The notes: generated from the sequence alone by a model not told the origin. DNA of 64,000 nt from Welwitschia mirabilis (GCA_051453625.1 JBOZIK010000001.1:103987564-104051563), one strand, 5' to 3'. Positions 1 through 12,944 are shown, counted from the stretch's first letter. A program made the numbers and translations.

Positions 1-557
1 GAACATTCCAAATTTCTTGTGTCGTCTTACAACCTGCTATTCTATTAAACTCTTCTATTGTTAAAGAATAATAAAGTGCATTTTTTACTTAAGAATCATA
101 CACAAAAGTGGCTTTCTCTTTATCTTCCCAATATTTTCTTTGCTTAACCTAAGTAATGGTATTGCTTGCAACATCCACTATAGTTTTCATAAGACATGTA
201 TATCCTTCTTCTGTGCTTTACTATACTTAAAACTCAAAAGACCATAAATAAACCCATATTATCATCTTCAAATAAGCATAGTTTATCTCATCAAATAGTG
301 GAGATCTAATAGATGACATTCCTTCCATTATTTACTCAAGGAAGTTACTCATTTTTGTGAGTACTTATTCTAATACCACTTGAGGATCATTGAATTTAGA
401 GGGAAGGGTTGAATAAGTTCTACCAAATAAAATTTTAATCAAATAATAAAATAAAAAAATGCACAATGATAAATACTTTACCAATATAACATGGTTGTAT
501 CCTAGGTACGTCCACACATAGAGGGTAGCTTTCTCTCATACCTCTAGATATTCTTGA
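1..557. other. AT-rich DNA, nothing recognised
   Basis: I see no gene, RNA or clear repeat boundary here. The short open frames contain no recognisable domain and have the codon make-up expected of random AT-rich sequence. Confidence 0.5.
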
Positions 558-795
558 CCTATAAGAAATAGTGGTTTTATGGCACACAATCAATCTTACA
601 AAATGAAAGTCTTCTTGTACGGAAATACTTTCTTCCCCATAGGAAAATAGTGGTTTTTTAGGGATGCCATAAACCTTATAATAATAAGAGCCTTCTCTCA
701 AGGTAGTACTCTCTTCCTTATAGGGAAATACTAGTTTTCCAGAAACATCACAAATCTTACAATAATATAAGTGCTCACAGGGACGCTCTTAATGC
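558..795. repeat. Degenerate tandem repeat, three ~79-bp units
   Basis: Three successive units begin near 558, 636 and 716. Each opens with a version of CCTATAGGAAATA, passes through GTGGTTTT or TAGTTTTCC and a 'CTTACAATAATA'-like stretch, and ends in a CTTCTTCC-like stretch. The period is 78-80 bp with substantial divergence. Open frames across it are by-products of the repeat. It may be part of an old LTR, but no boundary can be fixed. Confidence 0.55.
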
Positions 796-1097
796 ACAAC
801 CATACAAGGCTTACCTCACAAAGAGTTTGATTCAATATAATAATGGACTTATAATAATATTCAAAAATAAGATAGTCCAATAAATGTAAGATACACAAAT
901 ATAATACAACAACAATCCTAAAAAGATGTAGCTTTGAATAACTACTTGAGTTTCTCGTTGTTGTCATTGTCATGAGTGCAAGAAAATGATGTGGTAATGT
1001 AGGATCTAAGAGCAAATGATGTGAACACTACAAACTCCTTTACAAATGATATTTTTGATCCTTGGTGAGAATTTTCTATTACCCATGTAATATTTGT

Positions 1098-1107
1098 TCT
1101 ATATAAG
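1098..1107 (+). promoter_or_regulatory. TATA-like sequence TCTATATAAG
   Basis: A good match to a plant TATA box on the plus strand, also readable as CTTATATAGA on the minus strand. It lies about 200 bp from the AGACGTCT-word array. No transcript start or gene can be tied to it, so this is only a candidate. Confidence 0.25.
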
Positions 1108-1299
1108 ATGATTTCATTATGTACCTTAAACGCATGATCATTTTATTCCAAAAGTTGTATGATCATTATAGTACCAAAAGTTTAGGTATCGTGATTTGTT
1201 TTGTGACATTGAGCCTTTATACTGTTAAAGAAAAACTAGCTATTTAACCTCAAATAATAGTCATTTAAACTTTATCATCATTATGCAATGGATGAGTAA

Positions 1300-1735
1300 T
1301 TTCTAGAAGTTAGACATCCATCCTCATTTGTAAATGATGTTAACTTTGGTTTAAGATGTCTTCGAGTTTATAGACGTCTACTAAGAGTTATATGTCTTTA
1401 GTGAACTTGCCTAAATTTTGATGAAACTTGATCTATATTATTCTTGAACCTCCATGATCATGAATACATGATGTAAAAGTTGATAGCTTATCTGAAATGT
1501 AAAAGATTAGTCAAAATCCAAAATAACTTTGTTATTTATTTTAACTGAGTATAGACATCTTCAAACATGTAGACATCTTTATCTGTCTTCGGTTCATCAA
1601 CGTTCAGCATGGTTATCTTTGATGACATAGTCATCTTTAACCTGTGACCTAAAAGCTAGTACATTAAGGATGTCTTTAATCATTTAGACATCTTTACCAC
1701 AGATGTCTCTCATTCTGTAGACATCTTTAGACTAT
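1300..1735. repeat. Array of AGACGTCT-derived words
   Basis: About eleven copies of an 8-mer scatter through this stretch, as AGACATCT (near 1553, 1570, 1688, 1720), AGATGTCT (1353, 1668, 1704) and one AGACGTCT (about 1373), plus looser variants. AGACGTCT is palindromic. Losing the CpG by deamination of one strand gives AGATGTCT and of the other AGACATCT, exactly the two common forms seen. That history is inferred; the words are visible. Confidence 0.5.
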
Positions 1736-2087
1736 TAATTTTTCATTTGAAGAACTAAGCTTTTTATGAGATATTGTCCTTGAAGATCCATTATTAACTT
1801 GTTCTCATCATGATCTGATTTTCATTACCATGACCTATCTACATAATGATACAAAATATTTGACAAGTAGAATCATCAAAATTTGATTTTCCAAAAGTAT
1901 GAGATACATCTCATAATATTATTTTCATATATTGATTTTGATGCTTTCATAATTAGTCTTATATTTTAATGATTCAATTAATTTTAGTTCTCCTATTACT
2001 AGCTTTAGTAATTTATTGTTTTCATCTATTTTAATTTTTTTAAAAAAGATTTCATTTTTGTTTGATGCTAGTGGAACACTTAGTTAT

Positions 2088-2400
2088 GACATCAATGGGG
2101 GAAATGTTGGAAAATATATCTAAGATTACATTTTTCCCCCTTTATTTTTTCCACATGATGTTCAATTTTACTTTAATAATTGATTACATCCATCCTCTAA
2201 GTTTCCTTAGTTAGCATCCTATTATTTTAACTAGTTACTATTAGTATCTACTCTTCTTCATCCTTTCCTAAATTAAAGGTTAATTTAACCCAAATCTTAA
2301 ACATGTATTTTTAGAATAGTAAAGCATATTGAAGTTCTTGTTATAAATAGTTAAATCTAAGTTATTTTAATAATTTTTTTTAAGCTCCACTTTGCTTTCT
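2088..2400 (+). mobile_element. Polypurine tract and start of an LTR
   Basis: ATCAATGGGGGAAA (2091-2104) is followed at once by TGTTGGAAAATAT (from 2105). This is the usual arrangement of a polypurine tract next to the 5' end of a plus-strand 3' LTR, and the wording is typical of plant Ty1/copia elements. No matching 5' LTR or LTR end was found, so the right border given is arbitrary. Confidence 0.4.
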
Positions 2401-5400
2401 ATGCTCATTCATCATGAATCTACTAGTCTTTCATAATTCCCAAGGAATGTTATAAGAACTTTAAGAAGAAATCAAATGATGAATGACTTGACATTTCTTA
2501 ATAACTATACATCTCACTAATATATCATTGTGTATTTATCTGGACATGTTCTTAAGTTGATTCTTTAGGCTTATAAATCCTTTAAATGGTATATTCATTT
2601 AAGAAGGATATAGATTAGTTGCTTTATGAATTTATCCTCTATAGATGTTTGATGCTATTTATTTGGTTGTAATCTATCGATCTCTGACTACTACTATGAT
2701 ATTCAAATTGAACTTGTAGTAGGATTTCAATTATCTTAGCCTGCATATTTGATTCTATTTTATTTTATTAGAGAATATATAAAAGAACATGTAAAAAAAA
2801 TATTAAAAATAAAACATTTGCTAGAAAGGAATTTGTAGTATTAGAAGGAAATGTGATTAAGCATAGCACCATTCAATGGGCTCTAGTAGCAATTGAAGGA
2901 AATGGTAAATTTAGAAGTGAGAAGGAAGTAAAGGGATTCTCATTTAAAATAGCTCAAATATTTTATTCAAAATATATGAATATGCATGAAACAAGGGAAA
3001 GAATGTGAGAGAAATTAGAGGAAAGGGAGCACAAATATAAATGAATAATAAGATATAAATTAGATTAAAGGAAGCATAAATAGGAATGAGTAATAAGAAT
3101 GGGAGATTAAATGGAAGAAGTGAATGAAACAATAAGATTAACAAGAAAAAAATAGAAAAATTACATGCATATCCCTTGTATCTTTTATTATTTACAAGAA
3201 ACCAATAAAAAATCTAGAAATAAGAATAGAAAATAGCAACAAAGGAATTATATCTAAGATATATTTCTGCTAATTATGTACAAGATTTTTCTATTTGTAA
3301 CATGCAAAAACAAGTTTAAGAAAGATTCAAAAGTTTCATAAAACACAAGTAAATCATTCATGAATACCTCTATGTCATGTTAAAACATTAAAAAGTAGTT
3401 GAAAAATTAAACAGATCAAATAATATAAATTTATAGAAAAATATTTCAAAATAATATGTAAAGTTTGTCTTTTCTTCATCTCTAATGGCAATTGTATTTA
3501 GTTGTAATTAGAGTATCCATTCAAGAAACAATGGTACTCATAACTAAAATGTTTTTGTAATATCCAATTAATAAAAGATAAAGAAAATTTATCCTTACAA
3601 GATGAAGAGTTTGGTTTTCTATAGTTAATGCACAGTCTTCATCCTACTTTTACTTGTTAGGATAATATTATCATTTTTAGTCTTAACTATAGTATTTTAA
3701 ACTTCCTAAGTATCATTTAACTAAAAAATATCCATTAACTATTAATATTTAATAGATAATACTAACTTCTAGTAACTTAAGAATTTTCTTCATTACTACC
3801 TTCATGTATGGATTAAGTCTTCATTGATGCTCTCTATTAGGATCATTATGTTTTAGATTAATTACTTCCATAAATATACTGATGTTTAATATCTTTCTAA
3901 TTAAAATTTATTCATCCTATAATCTTGTTACATTATTTTAATAAATAAATTAAGACTTATTCTTATGATGTTAAAATTTTAGCATATATGACTATAGAAA
4001 AAGAATGTCATTCCTTAAATATGGATAATTTAATTTTTCTGGAAGAAGTTAAAGTTTAATACTTGAATACACTTATTGCTACAAGGTTTCTTTTGTGATG
4101 CATGTGGAGAAGGCTCAAATCTTACTCTTTATAATGCTTGATGCTTAGAGGTCTCATAACATCAAGTGTTAATTCTTCATATGTCTTATATAATGAATAA
4201 CTTAAAATAGAAGATATAGAATCTAAAAATTCATCTTCATAAGTCATAACTAAATTAATATATGTAATATCATTGTAGTGAATCTTATTCATTTTATTAA
4301 CAACTTATAACTTATATTCATATTGCTAGATAAGATCTTAACTACACCATTCCTATGGTTGATTAAATTTTTGGCAACAAAATGGTTTACCAAAAATAAG
4401 TTAAAATACCTTAGGACTATCTTCCATTTATAATACAACAAAGTTTACTATGTAGTATAATTTATTAACTTGTACAAAAACTTTCTCTGCCATGTATTTT
4501 ATGGTTTTTTAAAAATAATCTATAAGTTATGAGAATATTTCTTTATTTAGTCCTTCTAAATCAAGTTCTCACAAGTTAATATGACATTAAGTTCACATTA
4601 GTGTCAAATATACCACAGCTTCATCTATACTTTTATTATCAGTAATATATGAGATAGTTTAGGAATCAAGATCTGTAGACTTAGGTGGAAATTTGATTCA
4701 AGCTATGGACTTACTTATGAAGCTAGAAAACCATTTTTCTTTATGTTCTTTTTTTTAATTATACAATATCTTTAAAAAGATTTTGCATATGATGGTATTT
4801 TTTTAATATCATTAAATAGTTAACTATTTATTTTAACTTTTTAAAGATATTCAAGTATTCTTCTTCAAGTTGCTTTTTTTTTTTAGGTTTTAAATGTCTT
4901 AAAAATAAGGAGTTCTTCATTGCTTAGCCTCAAGGATAAGTTAAAATTAAAAGTTAGACGTAGAGGACTTATCTCTTGGTGCTTGAACATTTTCATAATT
5001 TGCATACTACTTCTAAGCAAAATAGCATTTACTTCACTTACATCTTTATTTCTTTCAATTATGTTGACTCCTCTAGAATTAGATAAAAATAAATTTAAAA
5101 TATTATTTTTATCTCTTTGATTTATTGAAGATGATAAGTAAGAACTGATTTGAGAAATCTAATTCATTTTTGTTTTACATATTAAAAAGTCTATGTTATT
5201 TTATTATTAATTTTAGATTTTTCTTATTTTCAAATATCTAATATTTAATAAATTACTTTATAACATCATCTAATAACTTTTATTGAGGTTGGCAAGGCTT
5301 ATATGAAGTATAGGCTTCATTTATTGAGTTTTGGGAAAAAAAAAAAAAACTATTTACTTATTTTTCCAAAAAATATTTGTAGAGAGAAATATAAGGATAT

Positions 5401-6300
5401 TCATCTAATTTACATTCATCTAAAGTAAATATAGTGCATATAAAAGCTCTACTATCTTTACACTCTACAGAAATTTATTAGTGTTCCAAACATTCAGCTA
5501 TGATGTTTCAAGTTTTTTCTTATATAAGATCCAACATCTAGTTTGTAGATACCTCTTCCTATAGCTTCAATAAATGATTGGATTTATTTAGAAAAGTATT
5601 TAGAGTTAGATAATCTTATAGCTTTTAAAACTTTTAACTATGTATTCATTTATATCTTAAGATTCTTTACCCTCTTTATTAGTGAAAGGTCTTCCACTTA
5701 TTATTTTACTCAATTTCCAATTTTATGTTATTAATTTTTCATAAAAATGTTCATCAAATTTCATGCTTTAAAATTATGTGAATAAAATTTCACAAAATGT
5801 TCTAAAAATATATTATTTGTACAAAGCTTTATAATCATGTTTCTAACAATCCACAATCTTATCTCTTAAATCATTGGTTTTGTATGTTGGGAAATATTTA
5901 TTCAAGAGCTCATGATTGATATCTCCATAACCTAGTTGATAAAGATTTCAAAGAATGTAGCAAATATTTTGTCTTTTATTTTAAGGAAAATGAAAATACT
6001 TTCATCTTTATCACATCATCTTAATCATCAACTTATAACATGGATGGAATCATAGCTTCTAATTCTCATAGATGTTCATCAGGATCTTATAAATTAACTT
6101 AGTAAAATTTAAGTAATAGATTGATGACTACTAATTTAATTTCAAAATTATTTGTATGAGGAAGTAAGACCATACATTAAGTAGTATCTAATCACTCAAT
6201 TTGCCACAAATATTTTATCTTTTTCCTAGGTGAAATTGGATAACTGTTATTTCTATTATCTTTTGATATCATTGTGTTTTGCCAAACAAAAATGTGAATA
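2401..6300. other. AT-rich decayed DNA without identifiable gene
   Basis: Very AT-rich with many poly-A/T runs, for example the A run at 5337-5350. Short hydrophobic open frames, such as 2944-3144 (minus) and 4920-5120 (plus), arise from T-rich codons and show no domain. Presumably old transposon sequence, but no coding motif is readable. Confidence 0.5.
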
Positions 6301-6326
6301 TTTTTGATTTTAACATGTTGAAATTT

Positions 6327-6384
6327 TATCTAAAATTAGGGTTTAGTGTAGTTTCTTTACTATCTAAAATTAGGGTTTAGTGTA
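6327..6384 (+). repeat. 24-bp direct repeat with telobox core (2 copies)
   Basis: A 24-bp sequence occurs at 6327-6350 and again at 6361-6384, 34 bp apart. Each copy contains TTAGGGTTTAG. This includes the plant telomere-type word (reverse AAACCCTAA), also known as the telobox in promoters of translation-apparatus genes. No gene lies next to it here. Confidence 0.6.
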
Positions 6385-7259
6385 TTTTATTTTAATCTTA
6401 TTTAGAATTTATTAAACATAATATTATTCTCTATTAAATTATCTATAAAATTGGTTACTAGAGGATTTAATCTAATGATGCATGAGAGGTTAATATTAAT
6501 GGAAAAGATTTCAAGATAAATTGCTAATGTAACATGACAAAAAATACTAAGAAATGAAATTTTAAATTTGAATTAATGAAAATGATGCAAATAAGATTGT
6601 AGTTCTAGTAGAGAAGTTAATTACATCTATTAAAGTAGGATTGATGCATTACCCAAAACCAAGAATAAATAGATTACAAAGTTATGTTAATTTTTACATG
6701 ATGTTTCTTAGAAAATTTGTAGAAATTAGAATCTCATTCACAAATAGCATAGAACAATCTATCAATATGAAATCACACAATACTTGATTAAAAATTAGAA
6801 TCCTATCCTCTATACAACTAATGATAACAAAAACTAGATAAAATGCACTTAGATAAAGGTAAGGTTCATAATAGCTGATATGAGGCAAAAACTTAATATA
6901 TTCAAGATCCTTTATTTCAAATGATTCTTGTTTCCATAAAATTAAAAATATTTTAATAATTATAATAATAGCTAATATGCAAATAAAATTAACAATTTTT
7001 GAAAAAGAATAAGCCAAGAAATTTCAATTATAATACTTGGCGATAGCATCAGACATTACTATGTCTTGTGATATTAAAAGTTATGTTGAAGTAGTCAAGG
7101 CATTAGTAGTAGTCTTAAGTAATAAAAGTAGGGTAGTTTATTACAATACAAACAACCCTAATTGTTATTCTTTAATAAGGATCACAAGGGAATATTAAAT
7201 CTCATAAGTTTTTAAACCGATATAAAAAAGGAATGTTTAAGGATATTTTATAAAAAATT

Positions 7260-7960
7260 AAAGAGTATTAATAATAGAAAGCTTCTTATCCTAAATGATA
7301 TAAATTATTATTCATAAGACAAATTACCAAGCAAGCCTAAATAAAGAAAACTGTAAAAATTACCATCCTTTCTTTAATCCATAATGATATATCATTAAGC
7401 AATAAAATTTTTAATGGTAAGAAATAGATCATCTATTATCAATTTTAAATTCCATAAATACAAATGAAAATAACTTGCAATACTAAAATTACCACCACCA
7501 TTTTGAGATGGATCATCTTACACTAAAATGTAGGAAATGAAGGATAGCATTAATGATGTTATAAATAATAATGAATTAAACATATAATCTATTAAAGCCC
7601 TAATAAATTATTAAAGTAATAAACTCAAAGCAATAGTTATGAAGGAGCATTCAAAGTGAACTAGTGCATAGCTATTAATCATAAATGAATCAATGATGAA
7701 AAAGAAGAAAAAATTCAATCAAATAACATTATAATAACCAATGATAAAAACATTATAATAGATTAGTAATTCAATGTATAACATATCCTTAGGCTTAATG
7801 AGATAATTACCTTATGAAATAATCATTTTCACATGTCTAGGAAGAGATAAAAGAGGCTTAGAATCCCATGATGAGACAAGCCCTTATCATAGTCATGCAA
7901 ACTAAACTATAATAAATTGGAAGTGAGAGAAATGAAATTAATCCCATGGAGATCCAAAAA
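7260..7960. repeat. Dispersed repeat family X, copy 1
   Basis: This block matches 8610-9260 at a constant offset of about 1,340-1,350 bp. The stretch ATTCATAAGACAAA near 7310 recurs near 8663, and AGGAAGAGA..AACC.TATGATRAG near 7840 recurs near 9180. The second block also recurs at about 25170 (plus) and 28990 (minus). It is probably part of an LTR family. No coding capacity is seen. Confidence 0.45.
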
Positions 7961-8199
7961 TAGTTGTCAATATGTAAGATATGGAATAAAGTCTAAAATA
8001 GAATCTAGAATAAAATGCATTAACCCTTAATGCAGGTTGTATTTACTTAGACAAGGGTTGGTCCTTGGATTTCAACTTTGCATGCTTCATATGTTAAGAT
8101 ACATTGAACTTGATCAAAGTGAAATTTGTTAACTATAAATATTAATGAAGTGGATTTTTAGTCTTCTTAGAAGTCTCCTTAGCTATTTGATTATTAATT

Positions 8200-8209
8200 N
8201 NNNNNNNNN
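8200..8209. other. Assembly gap (10 N)
   Basis: Ten N. The frame drawn across it at 8145-8357 is not credible. Confidence 0.99.
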
Positions 8210-8609
8210 TGCATATTCTATGAGTTTGATTTTATTATTTAACATGCAATTTTTGTTTCAAATTTTTTACAACCCATGTACTTCACAACACCAGTCGAGC
8301 TATGGATTTGATAGGAGCACTAATCTCCTTGGGTTTGATGATCAGGTTGAAAAATAAACATCTTATCATATTCTACATAATAGAATCCAAGGATTTTTTT
8401 AATAAAAATTTAGTAATTATAAGGACTAAATTTGAGTAATGATAATTTAATGCTAAACATGTCATTTATAATGTTAAAATATTGTATTTACTAAAGTTTA
8501 AGGTGGAAATTTATAAAATGTAAAGTATAATTAGAAATATAAATGTCACTATTTTTTCATCTTTAACAAATCAAATAATAAAACAAAGACAACTATAATG
8601 CTTTAAATG

Positions 8610-9260
8610 AATGAGAGATAAAATTGGATGAATACATATTATTCTAAGTGTTAAAAATTATCATTCATAAGACAAACTCAGCCAAACCTAAATAAAGGAA
8701 ACTATAATTATTAACATCATTTTCTTAATCCAATATGATCAATTATTCAAAAATTATAATTTCATGGATAAGTTACAAATCATTTATTAGAGGCCTTAAT
8801 TATCATTCAAGCAAAGAAAATAACAGGTGATATTAAAAGAAAATCATCATCATTGAAATACGAATAATCCTACAATTAGATATAAGAAACAAAAAGCATG
8901 ATATATTTCATGAAATATAATATGTTAGTTATTCTAATGTATCAAACCTAATAAAGCATTAAAGAAATTAAATTTAAATATTCATAATTTAAAAAGCATT
9001 CAAAATGTAGCATTATATTGTAAGTAATCATAAACATATTAATGATGCAATAAGAATGAAAACATCTAATCATATATTAAATTTTATTAAAAGTTAGTGC
9101 AAACAAGTAGTAAAGAAAAATGAAGTGTAAAATGTTTTCTAGTCTTAACAAGGTAGCTATCACATACAACAATCACTATTAGGAAGAGAAGGGATCTATA
9201 ACCTTATGATAAGGTACGCTCTTATCAAAATATTGAAAGCCTTCATGAGATCAATAAATA
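8610..9260. repeat. Dispersed repeat family X, copy 2
   Basis: Aligns with 7260-7960 in the same orientation. The two together look like a tandem pair or the two LTRs of one short element. The similar spacing of both matched blocks supports duplication of a ~1.3-kb unit. No target-site duplication was identified. Confidence 0.45.
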
Positions 9261-10305
9261 TCAAGGCATTAGTAAATGATGTAAAATACTAATAACAAAT
9301 GTAACATAGATTAAAAAAATAGAATTATAAATACGTAAAAGATACCTATCCCAAGAAGTTAATCTTTCTTATATATTAATACATTAGGAGTTTTACATTA
9401 ATCTAACTTAATTAATGCTTTAATTACATTAAACTTATTAAAGGTAATTTTCCTTAATAAAGAAGATTAGTAAAGTCAATTTTGATGGTTATTTTTCTAA
9501 TTTTTTAACATTTCATCTACCAATGTTTTTATTAAGTAGATGTTCATGATGAAAGCTGGCTATGCTTATATTTATCATTAATTTATAGTAAGATGTAAGA
9601 TTACCCTAGGGATACAAATCTCACATGCTCAAATCTAACTTTTATTAATAAAACTAGGACTTCCATTTATGGTATAGTTTCAATGTCATTCTTCCACGAG
9701 GATAGATGTGGTGAATTATCAATAAAGCAAGTATAATGAAAATGACTATAAATGACTGAAATATATAAGAGAATTAAGAATGAAACATGACATCAATACT
9801 TGCATAAGGACTTCAAAGATAGCAAGAGTCTTTAATTAAATGCATATAGATTTTACTTTAGTAGCTCTAACTCAAACACAGTGGCATAATCTCGTCTACC
9901 ATAAACATGAGGATGATGTCTTCAAGCCACTTTAGCCTTCACAGCAAGAATATTATAAGCATGAAAAGTATAGATCTCCCAAGATCCATCAAATAAAGAT
10001 TCAGGTTATGTAAACTAAAGTAAAAAGGAGAATCACACATGAAATCTTAAAGTAATAACATGCCTTAGCCAATCCTAAGCATAATAAGTATGAAGCAATT
10101 ACCACTTGATATCAAAGTAATTCACTAAGAAAATAACATGTAACACTTTATTATTAGATAAGTCAAAGCATATAATCCATGAGAAGCATTTATGATAATC
10201 CAAAAAAACATCATGATAGCTTGAAATCTAATAGGATCTAGAACCCAATGGAACTTGCATACATTAACTAAATTATTCTAAAAAATTCTTAAGATGATAA
10301 AATAC
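9261..10305. other. AT-rich DNA, nothing recognised
   Basis: No gene, LTR boundary or conserved coding motif was found between repeat X and the 3' LTR of the next element. Confidence 0.45.
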
Positions 10306-10941
10306 TGAAAGTAAAGAATCAAAACAGAAAGCACAAACTACTACTTTAATGTAAGCCAGATTTATAGTGGTTCGGGAAACTCCCCTACTCCACTCTCGAT
10401 GATCAACTTCTTCCAAGCTAGATCTCGTATCTCTGTTACTCCAGTAGGTATTCTAGGTTCACCTATAACCTTTACAAATGGACTTTTCCAGGCTAAGTCT
10501 CAACCTTTAAAACATACTTTTCAAGGCTTAGTATCAACCTATAGCACAGACTTTTCAAGGCTTAGTCTTAACCTTTAGAAAATATGGTAGTGATTGCAAT
10601 GATGTCTCAATAGCACAGATATTACTTATTCTAAAAACAATATAATAGATGGAGCTCTCCTCTTGCAAAAATACAACCAATGATGCTCTAGATCTAACTT
10701 TGAATGAAGCAAGTATGCTAATAGTAGATCTCCTCCAGTTAGAATGTAGATGCCTAGATACAACAATGATAACAATGCCAATGCATAGCTTGATCTTTCA
10801 GATCCAATAGGTTTAGCCAAATAAGAGTGGTTCCAAAAAATTAATTGGTCATCTATGACTTAAATATTTATAATGGAAGGCTATTAGGGTTTAGTACATT
10901 TGAATTGTGCCTTCAACAGTTATAAACGACTAGAAAATGAC

Positions 10942-11533
10942 NNNNNNNNNNNNNNNNNNNNNNNNNNNNNNNNNNNNNNNNNNNNNNNNNNNNNNNNNNN
11001 NNNNNNNNNNNNNNNNNNNNNNNNNNNNNNNNNNNNNNNNNNNNNNNNNNNNNNNNNNNNNNNNNNNNNNNNNNNNNNNNNNNNNNNNNNNNNNNNNNNN
11101 NNNNNNNNNNNNNNNNNNNNNNNNNNNNNNNNNNNNNNNNNNNNNNNNNNNNNNNNNNNNNNNNNNNNNNNNNNNNNNNNNNNNNNNNNNNNNNNNNNNN
11201 NNNNNNNNNNNNNNNNNNNNNNNNNNNNNNNNNNNNNNNNNNNNNNNNNNNNNNNNNNNNNNNNNNNNNNNNNNNNNNNNNNNNNNNNNNNNNNNNNNNN
11301 NNNNNNNNNNNNNNNNNNNNNNNNNNNNNNNNNNNNNNNNNNNNNNNNNNNNNNNNNNNNNNNNNNNNNNNNNNNNNNNNNNNNNNNNNNNNNNNNNNNN
11401 NNNNNNNNNNNNNNNNNNNNNNNNNNNNNNNNNNNNNNNNNNNNNNNNNNNNNNNNNNNNNNNNNNNNNNNNNNNNNNNNNNNNNNNNNNNNNNNNNNNN
11501 NNNNNNNNNNNNNNNNNNNNNNNNNNNNNNNNN
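10942..11533. other. Assembly gap (592 N) with duplicated flanks
   Basis: The 27 bases at 10893-10919 recur exactly at 11534-11560, immediately after the gap. The partner LTR has this segment once. The two contig ends therefore probably overlap and the gap may be false. Confidence 0.9.
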
Positions 11534-11639
11534 AGTACATTTGAATTGTGCCTTCAACAGCTATAAATAGCTAAAAAAGAGGTATTTAATAACCAGAAAA
11601 TGGAGACATAATGTTTAGAAAAATTTCTTTTCTAGTCCA

Positions 11640-12040
11640 TCCAGTCGACTCCACAAAAATCCGGTCGACATCATGTGGTGCCGTGAGTTACACAGATTGT
11701 CTGAGGGAAAGATTTGATCACCTCCAAGTTTTATGTCTCTCTGTTCAGTCGATCCCATCTAGGTTGAGTCAACCCTAGTCTGGTCAACCCCATCTCAGGT
11801 TTGATCGACCTCTTTTCTCTCGGTCTAGGAAAACTATCTGTCAGGTCCTCAAATCTGATTAACCCCATGAAAGTCCAATCGAACCCTTTCCATTTGGTTC
11901 AGGGACATTAATTATCCAAGTTACAAGTCCGATCGACCCCATCAAAATCTGATCGAGCCCTCTAGATGTAATCCTTTTTCTTTTGATAGCTTCAGGTGCA
12001 GTCAACCCCATTAGGATCTAGTCGAACCTTTAGAGGATGA
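11640..12040. repeat. GTCGACC-word array in the U3 of the 3' LTR
   Basis: A word of the form RGTCGACCCCAT recurs roughly every 20-40 bp as GTCGACTCCA, GTCGACATCA, GTCGATCCCA, GTCAACCCTA, GATCGACCTC, ATTAACCCCA, ATCGACCCCA and GTCAACCCCA. Most variants differ by C to T or G to A at the CG. The block lies upstream (minus strand) of the LTR TATA box. Confidence 0.75.
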
Positions 12041-12181
12041 AATAAATAAACAGATTTTTAGTGCACATTTTAGTTCCATCTTTCAACCTATAAAAACCTT
12101 AATATTTTTTGCATAAAATATACAACATTGGCTATATAAATGATATTAGTTTGACATCAATTAGTAAAACATAATCCAACA

Positions 12182-12195
12182 ATCTTCCCCTTTAG
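12182..12195 (-). promoter_or_regulatory. Polypurine tract of the RT-less element
   Basis: On the minus strand, CTAAAGGGGAAGAT directly precedes the LTR start TGTTGG. This is the position and composition expected of the plus-strand DNA primer of an LTR retrotransposon. Confidence 0.75.
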
Positions 12196-12228
12196 CATTA
12201 ATGGCAAACAAATAAGTAATTTCAAGAT

Positions 12229-12455
12229 NNNNNNNNNNNNNNNNNNNNNNNNNNNNNNNNNNNNNNNNNNNNNNNNNNNNNNNNNNNNNNNNNNNNNNNN
12301 NNNNNNNNNNNNNNNNNNNNNNNNNNNNNNNNNNNNNNNNNNNNNNNNNNNNNNNNNNNNNNNNNNNNNNNNNNNNNNNNNNNNNNNNNNNNNNNNNNNN
12401 NNNNNNNNNNNNNNNNNNNNNNNNNNNNNNNNNNNNNNNNNNNNNNNNNNNNNNN
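12229..12455. other. Assembly gap (227 N)
   Basis: Unknown sequence between the polypurine tract and the extra ORF. Confidence 0.99.
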
Positions 12456-12944
12456 CTCCTAACTTAATGCCTATTGGTAAAGTAATAATCCAAGTTAAGA
12501 CTAGTTAAGGTATTTTGAGCAAACAATATTTTCTTCTTTTGAATTAAACCAATTTAATTATGCACAATTGAGGAATTAAGAAGGTAAAATTTTATGGTAG
12601 TCATAATGTGATCAGAAACGCTTATTTAATTAGATGATACAAATATTTTGGTTTATTTCCAAATGTTACAAAAATTTTAACTTTTCAAAATAAACACATA
12701 TGATATCATAATGCCAAATGAGATATACCAAATGATACAAATATTATGCTAAAATAGATAATTGTATTGCATTATGAGTAAAACATTATAAGTCTAACAT
12801 GTAAGGATTACAAAGATAAAACTACTCATTAAGAGCATACAATTGAAATTTAACAGACAAACACAAACAAATACAACTAATTCTCCTTCTTTTTGACATC
12901 AAAGATAAAGTAGAGAACACCAAACATAATATGAAATAAAAATA
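12456..12944. other. Internal non-coding DNA of the RT-less element
   Basis: AT-rich sequence between the gap and the end of the extra ORF. No motif is seen beyond short A/T runs. Confidence 0.5.

Larger units (their letters stand above)
10306..12181 (-). repeat. 3' LTR of the RT-less element
   Basis: Matches the 5' LTR at 16998-18098 throughout, for example the block beginning TTTATAGTGGTTC near 10361. It starts on the minus strand with TGTTGGATTATG (from 12181). It carries a TATA-like ATTTATAAT core near 10865 and the GTCGACC-word array at 11640-12040. It contains a 592-N gap flanked on both sides by the same 27 bases (10893-10919 and 11534-11560), so its apparent length is inflated compared with the 1,101-bp partner. 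Confidence 0.85.

Noticed and set aside
10900-11566. Long open frames over 10900-11566, 15473-16210, 28282-28960 and 62660-63303
   Set aside because: They consist almost wholly of N. Only the few residues at the ends come from sequence.
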